In this document: positions 23,521-35,100 of the stretch, in pieces
Position numbering within the stretch: position 1 is the stretch's first letter
Layout: each line of letters opens with the position of its first letter
Source of the DNA: Diatrype stigma
Lineage: Eukaryota; Ascomycota; Sordariomycetes; Xylariales; Diatrypaceae
DNA: 64,000 nucleotides
Assembly (NCBI GenBank): GCA_022225965.2
Contig: JAKJXP020000001.1
Location: forward strand, 310,001-374,000
Reading direction: 5' to 3'
The notes under the pieces: model-generated
What the model was told of the DNA's origin: nothing
The model's database searches: none
Seen by the model: the letters and a program-made list of their open reading frames with translations, nothing else
Made by a program: the position numbers and the translations under genes

Positions 23521-24965
23521 GGTTGAGGGTTGGGAATTCGGACTTGAAGGTCTTGAGGTCCGAGGTCCGAGGAAGACTTGACTTGGCTTGTACCTGACTT
23601 GCCTGAGGAAGGGGTGGAACAGGTGGAAGACAGACAAGACAAGAGGACAACTAATGCGAGACGTACGAGATGTGACTTAGACTTAACTGCCCAAATGTAT
23701 GTCCACGGTTTTTTTTGGCTACTCAAAGACAGGGGGGAGGCGGGTCGATTTCAGGGACGGATGGGGGGTAGTTGGTTGGTGCTTATGGTTTCCTCTTTAT
23801 TACATGGGGTTTCCCTGTCAGGAGTTAGAGGTTTCTCGCACCGAGGAACGAAAAGAATCCATCTCGCCGTCAGCTATCGACTTGCTATCCTCGTTAGAGA
23901 AGTGGGATAGATAGACGGGATGTATCGAGAGAGGAAAAAGGCCCGAGGGGACGGAAAGAACGACCCCCTGGCGTTCCTAGGTATGATCCGGCGGCGCAGA
24001 TGTTTGGGAAAGGGGGAGAGGAGAGGGAGACCTGCAGCAGCGGAATGGAATGGGGTAGAGTGAGTGTACACGCCAATTGTATAACTTTGTATATTTGTCC
24101 ACGTAGAGAGTCAAGGCAACCCGTTCGTCTGTCAGTTCGTCCGTCTAGCTGCTGAGAGGAAACCAAACCAAACCAAACCAAAAAATCTTGCTCAATACCG
24201 CCCGCGTATACAGCCGACATAACGTCTCTCGGAGGACTGACTGCTTTGCTGCTCACGGGCTGGGTGCTGTTGGTTCTGCATGTTGTGTTATGCTAACTAT
24301 ATGCCATGGTAGATAGATTACAATGGAATTCGACCAGGAAACAGGTTCTAATCTAGGTATTTAGAGGGGTGGGGGGCGTAGCTTCGATCACCACCGAGTT
24401 ATATCTCTCTCAAGGCTCTTTGCATCCAGATGCCTATTGATTGTTAAACCATATCTATGACTTGTCCTGGAATTGGCTCCCTCCTAAGGCTTGCTTGTCA
24501 CACCAAACCTCGCTGAATATGAGCCGGCATGAAATCTGATCGAGGAGGGGTTTCACGCACGGAAGCCATCGGCGTGCTTATGGCTGAGCTGGAGACCCCA
24601 TTCGCAAGGCCTGCCTGCTACTTATCGGGGTCTGAAGGGAGATACGGGGCTGGCTATTTTCTTGTGGACGCCACTCGGAGAGAGGGCTAGGCTGGATATG
24701 CCGTGCAACTACACTAGCATGTGCGCTGTCTTTCAGGTAGTTAGAGCCACGAGGAAGTTGAGGGATAAGGCTGGTAGGAGGAGGGGGGGGGGGAAGAAGA
24801 GGGATGGGAGCTGGGCATGCAAATGACAAAGATCCCCCCTAGGCCCCACCCCGCCCCCTTCCCCTTTTCTACTCATACCCACAACCACGATCATGAGCCT
24901 ATCGCCATCATAGCATTGTTTACGTTATCGCCCATCCCACAACCTAGCCTCTACTCCTTTCCTCG
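23521..24965. other. Intergenic region after vps10
   Basis: This holds the vps10 3' UTR and the promoter of the next gene. It includes short purine-rich runs, an (AACCA)n-like tract at about 24160-24180 and a G-run near 24780-24795. No gene was recognised. Confidence 0.6.
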
Positions 24966-27028
24966 ATGGCGCCCCGACGAATTTCACGGCCATCCTCTCT
25001 ATCTTCTTGGCGGTCCCTGCCCATTCTCCTGATCTGGATCTGGACCGCTCTCCTCGTCTCGCCTGCCGCCTCGGCCATAACGTCGCAGTTCCAACACTTC
25101 TGCCCGCAGCACGGGTCCAAGTACGACTTCATCCTGCGCCACAACTGCTCGCGGGAGTTCGCCAACTACCTCACCGGCCGCCCCCAGGACTTCCCGGCGC
25201 CGGACTGGCTGGACGGCGCCGGCAAGACGAGCGTCCTGATCCAGCCCGTGGTCGAGTGCATCCTGGAGCACACGTCGGAATACATCAAGGCCGCCTCGGC
25301 TTCTGCTCGGGTCAGTCGGTTTTCTCCGGTCTCTTCTCTTTTTCTTTTTTTCCTTTTTTTGGGGGTGGGGAGTTGTAACACCCTTCCACTGTCACCCATT
25401 GATGAATATAGGTATTCCTACCTGGTCTGGTCTCTGTTTTTTAGCCATGCACGCACGCGCGCGCTGTAGTTACCTACCTACCTGGTTGGGCGACTCACAC
25501 AAGATGAGACGTTTCGTGTCGTATTGACCTAGGCGACCTACTGGCCAACCCCTGGCTGCCTTAAGTAGGGTAGGTAGGTTGGTTGGGCAGCGCGTGTTGT
25601 AGGGGCATAGGGCATGTGAAGAAAAAGGGGTTGTAAAAATAAAAAAGGTGGGGGAGTAGGAGAGGGGAAGGGGGGGGCGGGTTGCTTAACTCAACTCGCA
25701 ACCTAGATGCCTACTTACCTACCTGGGCCTGCTTTTTACTAGTTACCAACTACGGACGATTGTCGATGAGCCCCTTTTTCCTTTCTTTTCGTAATCACCA
25801 ACCACCTCGGCTCGTCAGTAACTTTTCTGTTAATCACCGCAACGCAAACGCAACGCAGGTCCTCCTCGGCGTGACGCCGACGATCCTCATCCTCATCGGC
25901 GCGGCGACGGACGAGCTCGCGCTCCTGACGGTCGTGGGCCGGCGCCCCCTTGCTCGCCCTGCTGCTCGCCGCCGGCAGCCCCAGCGTGCACGTGAGCCGG
26001 GCGTTCGAGCGCCGCGACCCGCTGGAGCCGGTCCTGCTGAACAGCGCACGGGCACGCGCGGCGGCGGAAGCGAGGGCGGGGGCCGGGGAGGGCGCGTCCG
26101 TGCCGCGTAATGTCCCGCGCGATGCTCCGTCCGGCGGCCCTGGGCCTGGCGCGCCGTCGCCGTCGCCGCCGCCCAGTACGCGCTCGCGGCGGCCGCCGCG
26201 GCCAACGTCGCCCTGGTCAGCTGGCAGCTCGGCCGCGGCACCGTGTGCGCCTGGTGGTCCAACACGACGACCTACGGCCCGCTCGTCTGGAGCCTGCTCA
26301 ACATCCCCATGAACGTCGCGGGCGCGCTGGCGCTGCGGCTGCGGGTCCGCCGCGTCGACGGCCTGGACTATTACCACCAACCCCGGACTCGCGACCACAG
26401 CCATCAGAATCGGGATCGGGATCGGGATCGGGATGGCAATGCAGAAGAAGATGGGCCAGAAACCGCGGCGGTGGTGGTGGTAGGGCTAGCGCAGTGGCTC
26501 CGGGCGATGCCGCAGCGGCTGCGCGCCGTGCTGGGGCGGTGGGAGTGGATCCCGCGCGCGGCGCAGGAGCCCGCCGGCGCCACCGGCCAGACCGCGATCC
26601 GGGTCCGCGCCTTCGACGAGCGCAAGCTGTACGTGGCGTGGGCGTGGCTGCTGGCGACGTCGACGGTCGTGCACATCATCTTCGGGTCGTTGCTGCTGTC
26701 GGGCCTGCTGTTCATCGGGCCCCAGGACGCGCTCGGCGTCGTCGGCCGCTACATGGTCTCCGTCCTGGTCTGCCGCGCCGTCCTGATGTTCGAGCTCGCG
26801 GGCTTGCGGGCGCGGTATGATGACGACGACGACGACGACGACGGCGGCGACGACGACGACGACGGTGACGATGATGATGACATCCGCCAAGATAACGGCG
26901 ATAACAGTGGCAATGACAATGGTAACAGCAATGGTAACAGCAATGGACATGAGGCTAGCCGTTCTCCCATGGCCGTGGGACTACTAGTTGGAGAAGAAGA
27001 CGTGGAGTTGTTGGAACGCGGAAGATGA
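24966..27028 (+). CDS. Fungal multi-span membrane protein with two apparent frameshifts
   Basis: Uncharacterised fungal membrane protein. Exon 1 (24966-25310) encodes an N-terminal hydrophobic segment (LPILLIWIWTALLVSPAASA) and a Cys-containing lumenal-type region. A 548-bp intron (25311-25858; donor GTCAGT) is unusually long. Exon 2 opens in frame with LLGVTPTILILIGAATDELALLTVVGRRP, then leaves the hydrophobic frame in a C5 run at 25945-25949. One base fewer there continues as LLALLLAAGSPSV. The frame returns to the original phase somewhere in 26111-26140 (WAWRAVAVAAAQYALAAAAA). The uncorrected frame stops at 26108-26110. After that come several membrane helices and an Asp-rich tail made of GAC repeats. 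Either the assembly has two compensating indels in GC-rich DNA or the gene is broken. Confidence 0.7.
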
Positions 27029-29136
27029 TACGGGGGTATGCCTGGCCGTAGGGGCGAGAGAGATTGGAGGGCTAGGGGCAAAAATCCACCTATCGCTCCG
27101 AAATTCCGTCTACTTTCTCATGGGGCACTCGGGGTACGAAGCAGATAGGCTATGTACGTGGAGGGGCAGATCAGCTTGACTCACTTGAGGTTATCATGAT
27201 GATGTAATAACTATAGAAAAATACCATATTTGACGTTAGACCAACAGTATAAAACAGTCTAAAGTCGATGAAGGGGTATAGTGACTGCCTTGCCTATCCA
27301 TAACTATCTACCGCGCACTCATAGGCCAAAGGTATAGATGAATATAATCAAGTCCACCTCTTCTTATACTGCGGAGAGATCGCTAGGCAGGCTGGCAAGC
27401 CAAAAACCACAAGTTAGTATCGGCTCATCCAGGTTCGTAACCAATGTGTCGAAACCGAGTCACTTCATTCATACTTCGTACGTACCTGAGATTTGGATAA
27501 AGATCCGCGTTGTGGAGGTGGGAGTCAGGAGGGGGAGGGGTGGCATACTCGATAAACCACATATTGTAACTGGCCTGGCCTGGCCTGGCCTTTGAGGCCT
27601 GTATTGTACGTACGTGGAAACTACGTGCATAGGAATGAGGTATGTAATTTACCATGGGTAATTATCTAATCATAATATCCAATTATACCCAATACCTGTA
27701 ACATGTTGTCAGATGTCTTCTTATTCATGTCAAATGCCGGACTCGCTACTGTCTGACTAACTCTGGTCGGACAGTTACCTATCTACATACGTAGTGAAAC
27801 CCCTCCACGGGAACCTTTCACATGAATCTACAGGTTGTGATATCAATTGTCTTCCCACATCCCCATGGCTCTCCAAGATTTTAACTGCTGTGTATGTATC
27901 TACGTACGTGAAAGGGGTTGTGTCGGGGGTGTGAAGTTACGTAGGGGCTTTGATCTGCTTAGGATGAAACATACCGTAGGCGTGGAACAGGCATTTATTA
28001 CTTAATAGTTGGTTATATTACAACAAGCCCAGATTAAACCTGTTCTGAGTTGGGGGACCGTCCCGCCCGCCAGGGGTGGCATCTGCCGAAACCAGTCTTG
28101 ACAGTTACGATGGAGACCATATTAATAGAGGGTCACGATGTATGATAAGAGGGGACGGACCGCGGTTTCGATACAGGTTGGTAGAGATTACCTACTTTCG
28201 CTGCTTTAGCCGCCAGCTGGATACGATATATCTCTCATCGCCGTAGTGCACAGCTTGATACTTCAACATGACTTTGATACTACTGAGTGTACAAGGTACC
28301 AGCTAGGCATTGCACTGGGCATGAAACGACCTCATTCAGGCTAATTTGAACACATGATATGGACATGTCCATTCTGTCAAATTTCATTGGTATGATACTA
28401 CATAGCAACTACCTAATCATCGACCATATCTGCTCTCACCCTGACTAGATCCTACCATTTTCGTCAAGCAGTTGACCGACATCCCAGACCTACAAAGTAG
28501 ATACAAATAAATGTAACAGGACCATTCGTAATGTTGCGTTTTATGAATCACGCCTTTTGGATCCTGACCTCATCAAAACGGGGTTAGGCGTCTTGAAACG
28601 CCAAGCACAGTCAACAGCCCTGGATAAAGAGCCTTCGACTCGGCAGCATAGTTCCCTGTTCTGCCGGTATGGTGCGTCGGCACGTTCTGTATATTGTTTC
28701 CTACACATTGAATATTGACTGAGACAATGCACTAGTCTATTGACGAAGAAAAGAAGATAAATCGCTGGCTAGCAAGACAAGGGGGAATGACATCGAATTA
28801 TTCTGTAATTCGCCTGCACCCCGAAGGTGATCAGTTGGCTTGGCTCCGTATATCACCTGATAACTCCATGCGAATTGCCCCAACACAGAGAACACACTGT
28901 CGTAGGTTAAAAGCAATTGTGTCAGCCGCCCATCCTATCGTTTTCCCACCCTTCCTCGTGTCGGGGCCGTCAAAAAGTCGTACAAGCCGGGGTCATGAAG
29001 CTGGTCGGGTCGCGTATAATGGCGGGTATATAATAAACAAAGAGCGATATCGGGACAGTGAAGGTGCAATGCCATGCGTGATCACTGTATGAGTAGATAT
29101 GAATAAGGCGATACCGGGGACCGCATCGCTGGCTAC
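27029..29136. other. Gene-poor intergenic region
   Basis: No supportable gene in about 2.1 kb. It contains a (CCTGG)n-like tract near 27568-27590, one copy of the 9-mer TACTTCGTA at 27472, and scattered TACGTA/TACCTA low-complexity sequence. Confidence 0.6.
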
Positions 29137-31981
29137 CTAGGTGCCTCGCCTAACCCGCTTCCATAAGCGCTTCATCACGCCGCCGTTGGCAGATTGTGAG
29201 TCGAGATCTTGGTCTATATCGGCGAAGATCTTGTCCATGCTGTCCTTCGGCCTCTCCTTCGTATACGTTACAGAGGATTGGTCTTCGCGGATAGGCACAG
29301 ACCGAGGAGGGTTGGACGAAGGCTGATATGTGCCACTCGACCATCCGTACATCTGGTCCTCGCAGGCTCTCAGATCGGGCCTCGTCAACGTCATACGCAG
29401 AGTCATCTCCCGTGACGTAACAGGTGCCTGCGAATAGCCTTCGGAAGCAGCTCTGCTTTGACTTCCAGCTCTGCTTTGACTACCATCCCTGGTGGTAGAC
29501 GGGACGGCCTTCATCAGCGGGTGGTCGAATGTATGGGGTGTCTTTGGGGACTCTGGATCTGAAACCGACAAGTCCTCACTGCAGATAGACGAGCGGTCAT
29601 CTTCGAGGAACGTTTTCATGTGTTCCGATTCACCCGAGGGGCTCTGTGGATCATAATGAGTAGGAGGTCGCAGATGTTCTTGATCCGAGTCGTGGGAAGG
29701 GAAGCCAAACTCGATGGCCTCATCGAACTTTTGTGGGGAAGAAAGATAAACCCGTAGTTTCAACCGTGCCTCCGGGTCCTGATAATGGGCGGCGCCAGGA
29801 TCAATTGAGGCGACCGAGTCGTGTGTTGTGTGCTTCGGTGTCATAAGCGAAAAGGCTCGAGATCTCCGCCGGGCTTGTTGCGGGAAGGAGGTAAAATTAA
29901 AATTCGATAGAGCCGGTGATGGCGGGATCGAGATGGCATCCTTGGTCACCGGTCGGCTCGAGTCGCATGACATACGACTTCCAAAGGGATTCTTACTGCC
30001 AATAGATAAATGGCGCCGGAATGACGGTCTCCGCTCTGGCTTGAGCGTCGAAACCTCTTCCGAACGAACAGGAGAGCCATCGTCTACGACGAAGCTGAGA
30101 TCCAGGTCTTCGTCTTCATCAAGCCAACGAAAACAGTCGTACATATCATCTTGGGTCTTTTCGGGGCTGAGCAGTTCATGGTCCATCTTTACGTTAGGTT
30201 CTCGAAGTGACTGGGATATCTGACCGAAGGGCTCGTGAGTCAGGCGACGGCGTTTCCTATAGATGGCCTCATCGGCAGCGTCCAGAATTACGCTCTCCCT
30301 CAATTGCTTAGCTAAGAGGAGCTGCTCTTCCCTAGTGAGATGCTTCTCCCGAATCTTGGCGGGGAGCTTTGCTAGGGACAAGGAATCCTCGAACGGATGC
30401 GTCTGGAACGTCGGGGATGTCGTTGGTCGCTGACGCGGGGTCTTCCTCCCAGAGACTACTTGGCTTAATCGTGCTCCAGGGTGGGCGTGGAGATCGCAGC
30501 CAACGTTGTTACTTCTCGTGTGCTTGTGCGAACTTGCATTCAGCACAGATGTTTGGGCGAGGCGGAGTCGTTCTAGGGTGGAGAAATACTAGGGAAGGAA
30601 CGGTATTAGTACTGGTATTGGTGTAGATTGCCGAAATGCCCTTCGCAAGTATATATATACGGTGATATGCTGGCCGTCCTGCTCCCTGGCTGGCTGACTG
30701 GAAATGGTGGCAAGCAAGAACAGCTGTTAGTTGATCTCGTCTGTGCACTTGCAGAGATGCTACCCAATAGGACCCAACGGTCCCAAGAGGACGGCATGAC
30801 AACAATTGCTCATAGGCGGGACGCACGAATGGCGTTCCCACACGCAGCACACATGGGTGTGCTTGGATGTGTCTTTCTGCAGGAACGGGCATGAAATGGC
30901 AACGCGGAGACGAATCTGATCCTAAAGCGTTAATTTGCCTGGCTTGCCTGCATGAACAATGCAGCCACCATGTAACCCGGCAGCTGCCCAGGTGTCCAGC
31001 AGGTTCTGGCAAGCAAATCCCGACCAATTCGAGTTCCGAGCTGCAAGGTGTTGCCTTGGCGTGCCCCGATTGGTCCCTAATTGGCACATAACGCGTCGAT
31101 CAAGGGATCTATCAAAGGACCGACCCGCATTATCAGTTTTTTCTTTCTTGAATTGTTCCATCGTGCGTCGACATAGTATGTCATGAAGACGCGCATCTGA
31201 AATCAGCCATCCTTGAGGATATAGACCAGGCTCCGTGAACCTCCATCGTCAACACCCCACTTGGGGAAAATCCACCTCCTCCAGTTCTCGTTGCCTTGTT
31301 TATCTCTCCGATCGACCGAATCGGCTGTCTTGAAGGGACGTGGTATGTCGCGATGTGATGGGTGCTTTGGTATATTGGTGAGGGCCACTAGCAGTATAGG
31401 ACCTTCACGTATCACCTTGTATGACTTGCTGCTCACTGGAACCCAGCTTCAAGGCACACCATTTTTTAAGACCCCGTACCAACTTTGGTAGGGTGATCTT
31501 GGTGCAAGATTGGTGGTTGACCTTTTCTCGCTCTCTCCCTTTCCCTTGCCCACTAGACATGTTGAGGAAGATGCCGAAGCCGAAGCCATTCCCATTGGTC
31601 GACCAGCTGAAGATATCCCAGCCAAGTTGATAATATCCAGGAATAGAATAAGTAGAAATGTCAACTCACTTTGCGTCTGATGGCAAGAGGAAGAGACTCG
31701 AATTCTTCTATATCTTGCTGAGTAAGTCCCGGCCGAAAGCTGGGGGCATTCGTCTGTTCGGGCCGCGTCTTATCCCACTTCGCGGACTTCCTATATCTCG
31801 GGGGCGTGTCCCTCTCATGTTGTGGATCTGGCAAGTCGTGTCTCTTCCAGTCGTTCCAAGCAGACTCATGTCGTTGGTCGAGGAGGCTTTGATGATAATC
31901 GGCAGTGCTCCTAAGAGCAGCAGCATTGGCACGGCTCGGGCATAGGTTTGCGTAGTCCGCTTCCAGCTCGTCGTCGTCCAT
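29137..31981 (-). CDS. Conserved fungal protein of unknown function, two exons
   Basis: A 587-residue, Ser-rich, probably intracellular protein with no recognised domain. Exon 1 (31670-31981) starts MDDDELEADYANLCPSR and ends LPLAIRRK. Exon 2 (29137-30588) starts YFSTLERLRLAQTSV. Both join in phase 0 across donor GTGAGT and acceptor CCCTAG, giving the helical stretch AIRRKYFSTLERLRLAQ. Exon 2 has no ATG at its head, so it needs an upstream exon. The frame of exon 1 is open further upstream to 32113, so an earlier start is possible. The body has a basic RKRRRL patch, many SP/TP sites, two SQSRA repeats and a basic C-terminus (MKRLWKRVRRGT). The intron of 1,081 bp (30589-31669) is far longer than any other seen here. 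Confidence 0.75.
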
Positions 31982-32113
31982 GGTAGAGACGAAAGGCACA
32001 GCAGCCTTTCGCCCACAATCCGATTCCAATCCCAACCCAGTCATCTTCACCAGACTCAATCGATTGCACGGGACCGGCCCTCTCTTTCTCACCGCAGTAG
32101 GCGGCAGTTTCAA

Positions 32114-35100
32114 TCGACTACTTCGACTCGACTAGGTTGCTGACTAGGCTGCTTGAAATTTGCGCGGCAGAGCCCGGCGGAGCTTAGTCGTCAAGACTTT
32201 GATATGATTCCAGAGGATCAGCCAGACAGGGTGAGATACAGTTCACGTGTGAGCATCGTTTGCGTGTGGTGGCTGCTGATTGCTGGCTGTTGTCGTGAAG
32301 CTTTCGTGTGAACGGTCGCTCTAGATTCGCGGACGAGACATTATATTAAAGCTAGCTTATAGGGTACAAAGGAAGGGATAAGGGAAAATAAGTCTAATAT
32401 ATCCGTCGGTGGTCTTGGGTAACTTAACTGACTACATTAAACACAGATTAATGAAGAGAAAGAGGAGAGTCGAATGGTGAAGATGGACAGCGGGAAGGAA
32501 CTTCAGGTGGTTACGGTCAATGCACATGCGTGCCTGCACCCAGATGAACAGATGGAGAAGATATCCATCTGCGTACATAAAGACATACAGACATACCGGA
32601 CATATTTCGTAACTATGTAGCTAGGTACCCTTCGTACATGTCACCCTATCACCCACTCACTCGCCCACTCACTCACTCACCCACTCGCTCACCCACTGCA
32701 CCCTGGCCACTGGCCGAGTGCACAGGGCCTCGAGGGGGACGCAGATCCAGATCCGGGGTCAGCCAAACACTGGCTTGGCCTGTCCGGACTGGCCTATCAC
32801 CCCCCGAATGGGACCAAGCGCTTGAGCCGTGGGCTTCCATCCTGTCTTCTCTGGGTGCCCGTGTTTACATACACTGCGCCGCACTCGTAGTTACTAGGTA
32901 TTGACTAGGTACTATGTAGTTAGTGATGTTAGCTGTGTTAGTTGTGTTAGTTGTTAGTTACCTACCTAGGTACATAGGTACTTCGTAGCTCCCTCGTAGC
33001 TCCTCAAGCTCCTATACCATGTACCTACCACCACCAGCCTGCGCGGGCATGTGTGAGAAGTCGCGCACAGAAGATGCAGAACGCGGGCCTGCGCTGGCTC
33101 GCTGGGGTGGACGAAACAAAGCACTGTAAAGCAGCTAGCTCTATAGCGCTAGACTATGCCATCATAGGGGCGGCTTGGCTGCTCATCTGGTCCGGGCGCG
33201 GTCAGGGTTCTATCGGATTGGCTGGTGCCTTGCTCATCCCTGTTCTCTCCCTGAGCCGTGGTGCAGGTTTCGATGGGGCCTTCAATCTTACTATTGGCAG
33301 GGGAGGTCGGAGGCTACAGCCTGTATATACTGTACGCACTCACTGTACGAGACGACTGTACTGCTACTGCTACGTACGTACGTACATCGCCGTACATTCA
33401 CCAATACCGCTCAACTGCTCTCACAAGCGCCCATTCATAAGCTCTAGCTTCGTACATGGTCTGATAGTATACCTACAAGGTAAGTAGGTAGGTAGGCTAG
33501 TGAGTGTATTGTACCGAGTGCAAGTGCTAGCTAAAAACCACCTGCAGTAGATACACACACTACGTATAAGCTACATACCGACTGCCAGATTTCCTGCCTT
33601 ACACCTCGTGGCCGGTGGCGTACATAGTAGTTAACCCTCAAGGTGCAAATTGCCCAAGGCGTGCTTGACTTGGTGAGATCGAGGGGATCGTGAAAGAGCT
33701 AATGTATGACTTGAACTGCATCATCTCAGTAGTACAGAGGCTCTTGACATATCATTGGCAAAGGTACTCCGGCTGAGTTGGTAACCAATCATTGAGATGT
33801 TGACTAAAAATACCTACGTACGAAATACAGTAGGTATAAAGGTACTACCTACATAAGTACGTATAATCTAGCTGGGACCGATCTAGCCTCTCTCCTAACC
33901 ATCACATGATATATCACCAAACCCAACCGCCAGTTCGTCCAGCCCCCAAACCGCATCGGCGCCAGGTTGGGGGTTCCAGGCCTTCTGGAAGACGCCTGGA
34001 AGACGCCAGCCATGCGTGCGCTCTTGCTTGTTCTCGGGTTAGTTACGGTAGAACCCGCTGGAACGTCAGCGTCAGCGGCTCACCGATTCCTCCCTCAGGC
34101 TAGCTTGGGTAGCCGCTGGGCAGAGCTTCTGTGCAAGTGCTCGCGCAGGAGCCAGATCCCGCATCGAGAGGACGGGTAACTACAGGTGGGCTATGCAGGT
34201 ACTCGACGGATCCCGCTGGCGAACCGGGTCCCGCGGGCATCACGCCCCCGTAACGCCTCCTGCGCCGCCGAGCCTACATCATCTCCGTGCTTTTTCTGAC
34301 TAGCAGCTTCCTTGCAACTTGCAAGCCGACGACGAGCGAGGCTGTCGTGCCCAGGCCGTCGTGCCCAGGCCCACGAGGGAAGGAGGTCGGGCGACGGGCA
34401 GTGGTCCGCGTCTCCCAGGAGCATGACTCGGCCACTGTGCAGCTGTTCCCTTTCTCTTGGAACTGCGCCAGGTCGTTCGTGTGGAGGTTCCCTCGCCCGT
34501 TTGCCCGGGCTTTCCTGATCAAACATCGGCCCGTCTCCCAGCCGGCGTCTACGAACACCTCGGTCCTGAACTCCTTTTGCTTCTTGACCGGCTCTTTATG
34601 TAGGACGTCCCCAACCTGTCCGGACCCTTTTCCTCAGCTAGATCCTTCGCCCCCAGCCCGTCCCAGCCCGTCCCAGCCCGTGGGATGCCATGGTGCGTTG
34701 CGTGCACCGTTCTGCCTCTTGGATTTCTGCCCCGGCCCAGACTGGCCGGGTACGGCACCTTCACGACATCGCCGTAAGAGAGGTTTGTCCCCCTTCGCCT
34801 TCAACTTTCCACACCCATATGCGCTAGCAGCGTCCTGTCCCTGTTCACGATTTCAGAGCCAGCTTCGTCCACGCAATATGATTTGAAGGTGTCTTGGGAA
34901 CCCATCTTCACACCTGTAATATCCAGCGGTGGAGGATTTTAGATCATCTAGAGTCGGTCCGGAGGCGCCTGTCTCTATATTGAGTATTATGTTAAGGATA
35001 CACTGCGACCCTTGGTTTTATGACTGCCATTTCTCTCGGCCCGGTTTGCAATTTGGAGACGATAGGCTGCCCATATATTATCACCCAAGAATATCAATCG

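Noticed and set aside
25739..26404. 221-codon minus-strand frame over the membrane protein gene
   Set aside because: Arg/Ala/Gly-rich antisense shadow of a GC-rich exon whose plus strand shows membrane helices.
26110..26820. 236-codon plus-strand frame within the membrane protein gene
   Set aside because: Arg-rich wrong frame; the hydrophobic frame next to it fits a membrane protein.
34191..34886. Overlapping frames on both strands in a GC-rich island
   Set aside because: Open on both strands with no domain, no consistent start and low-complexity composition.
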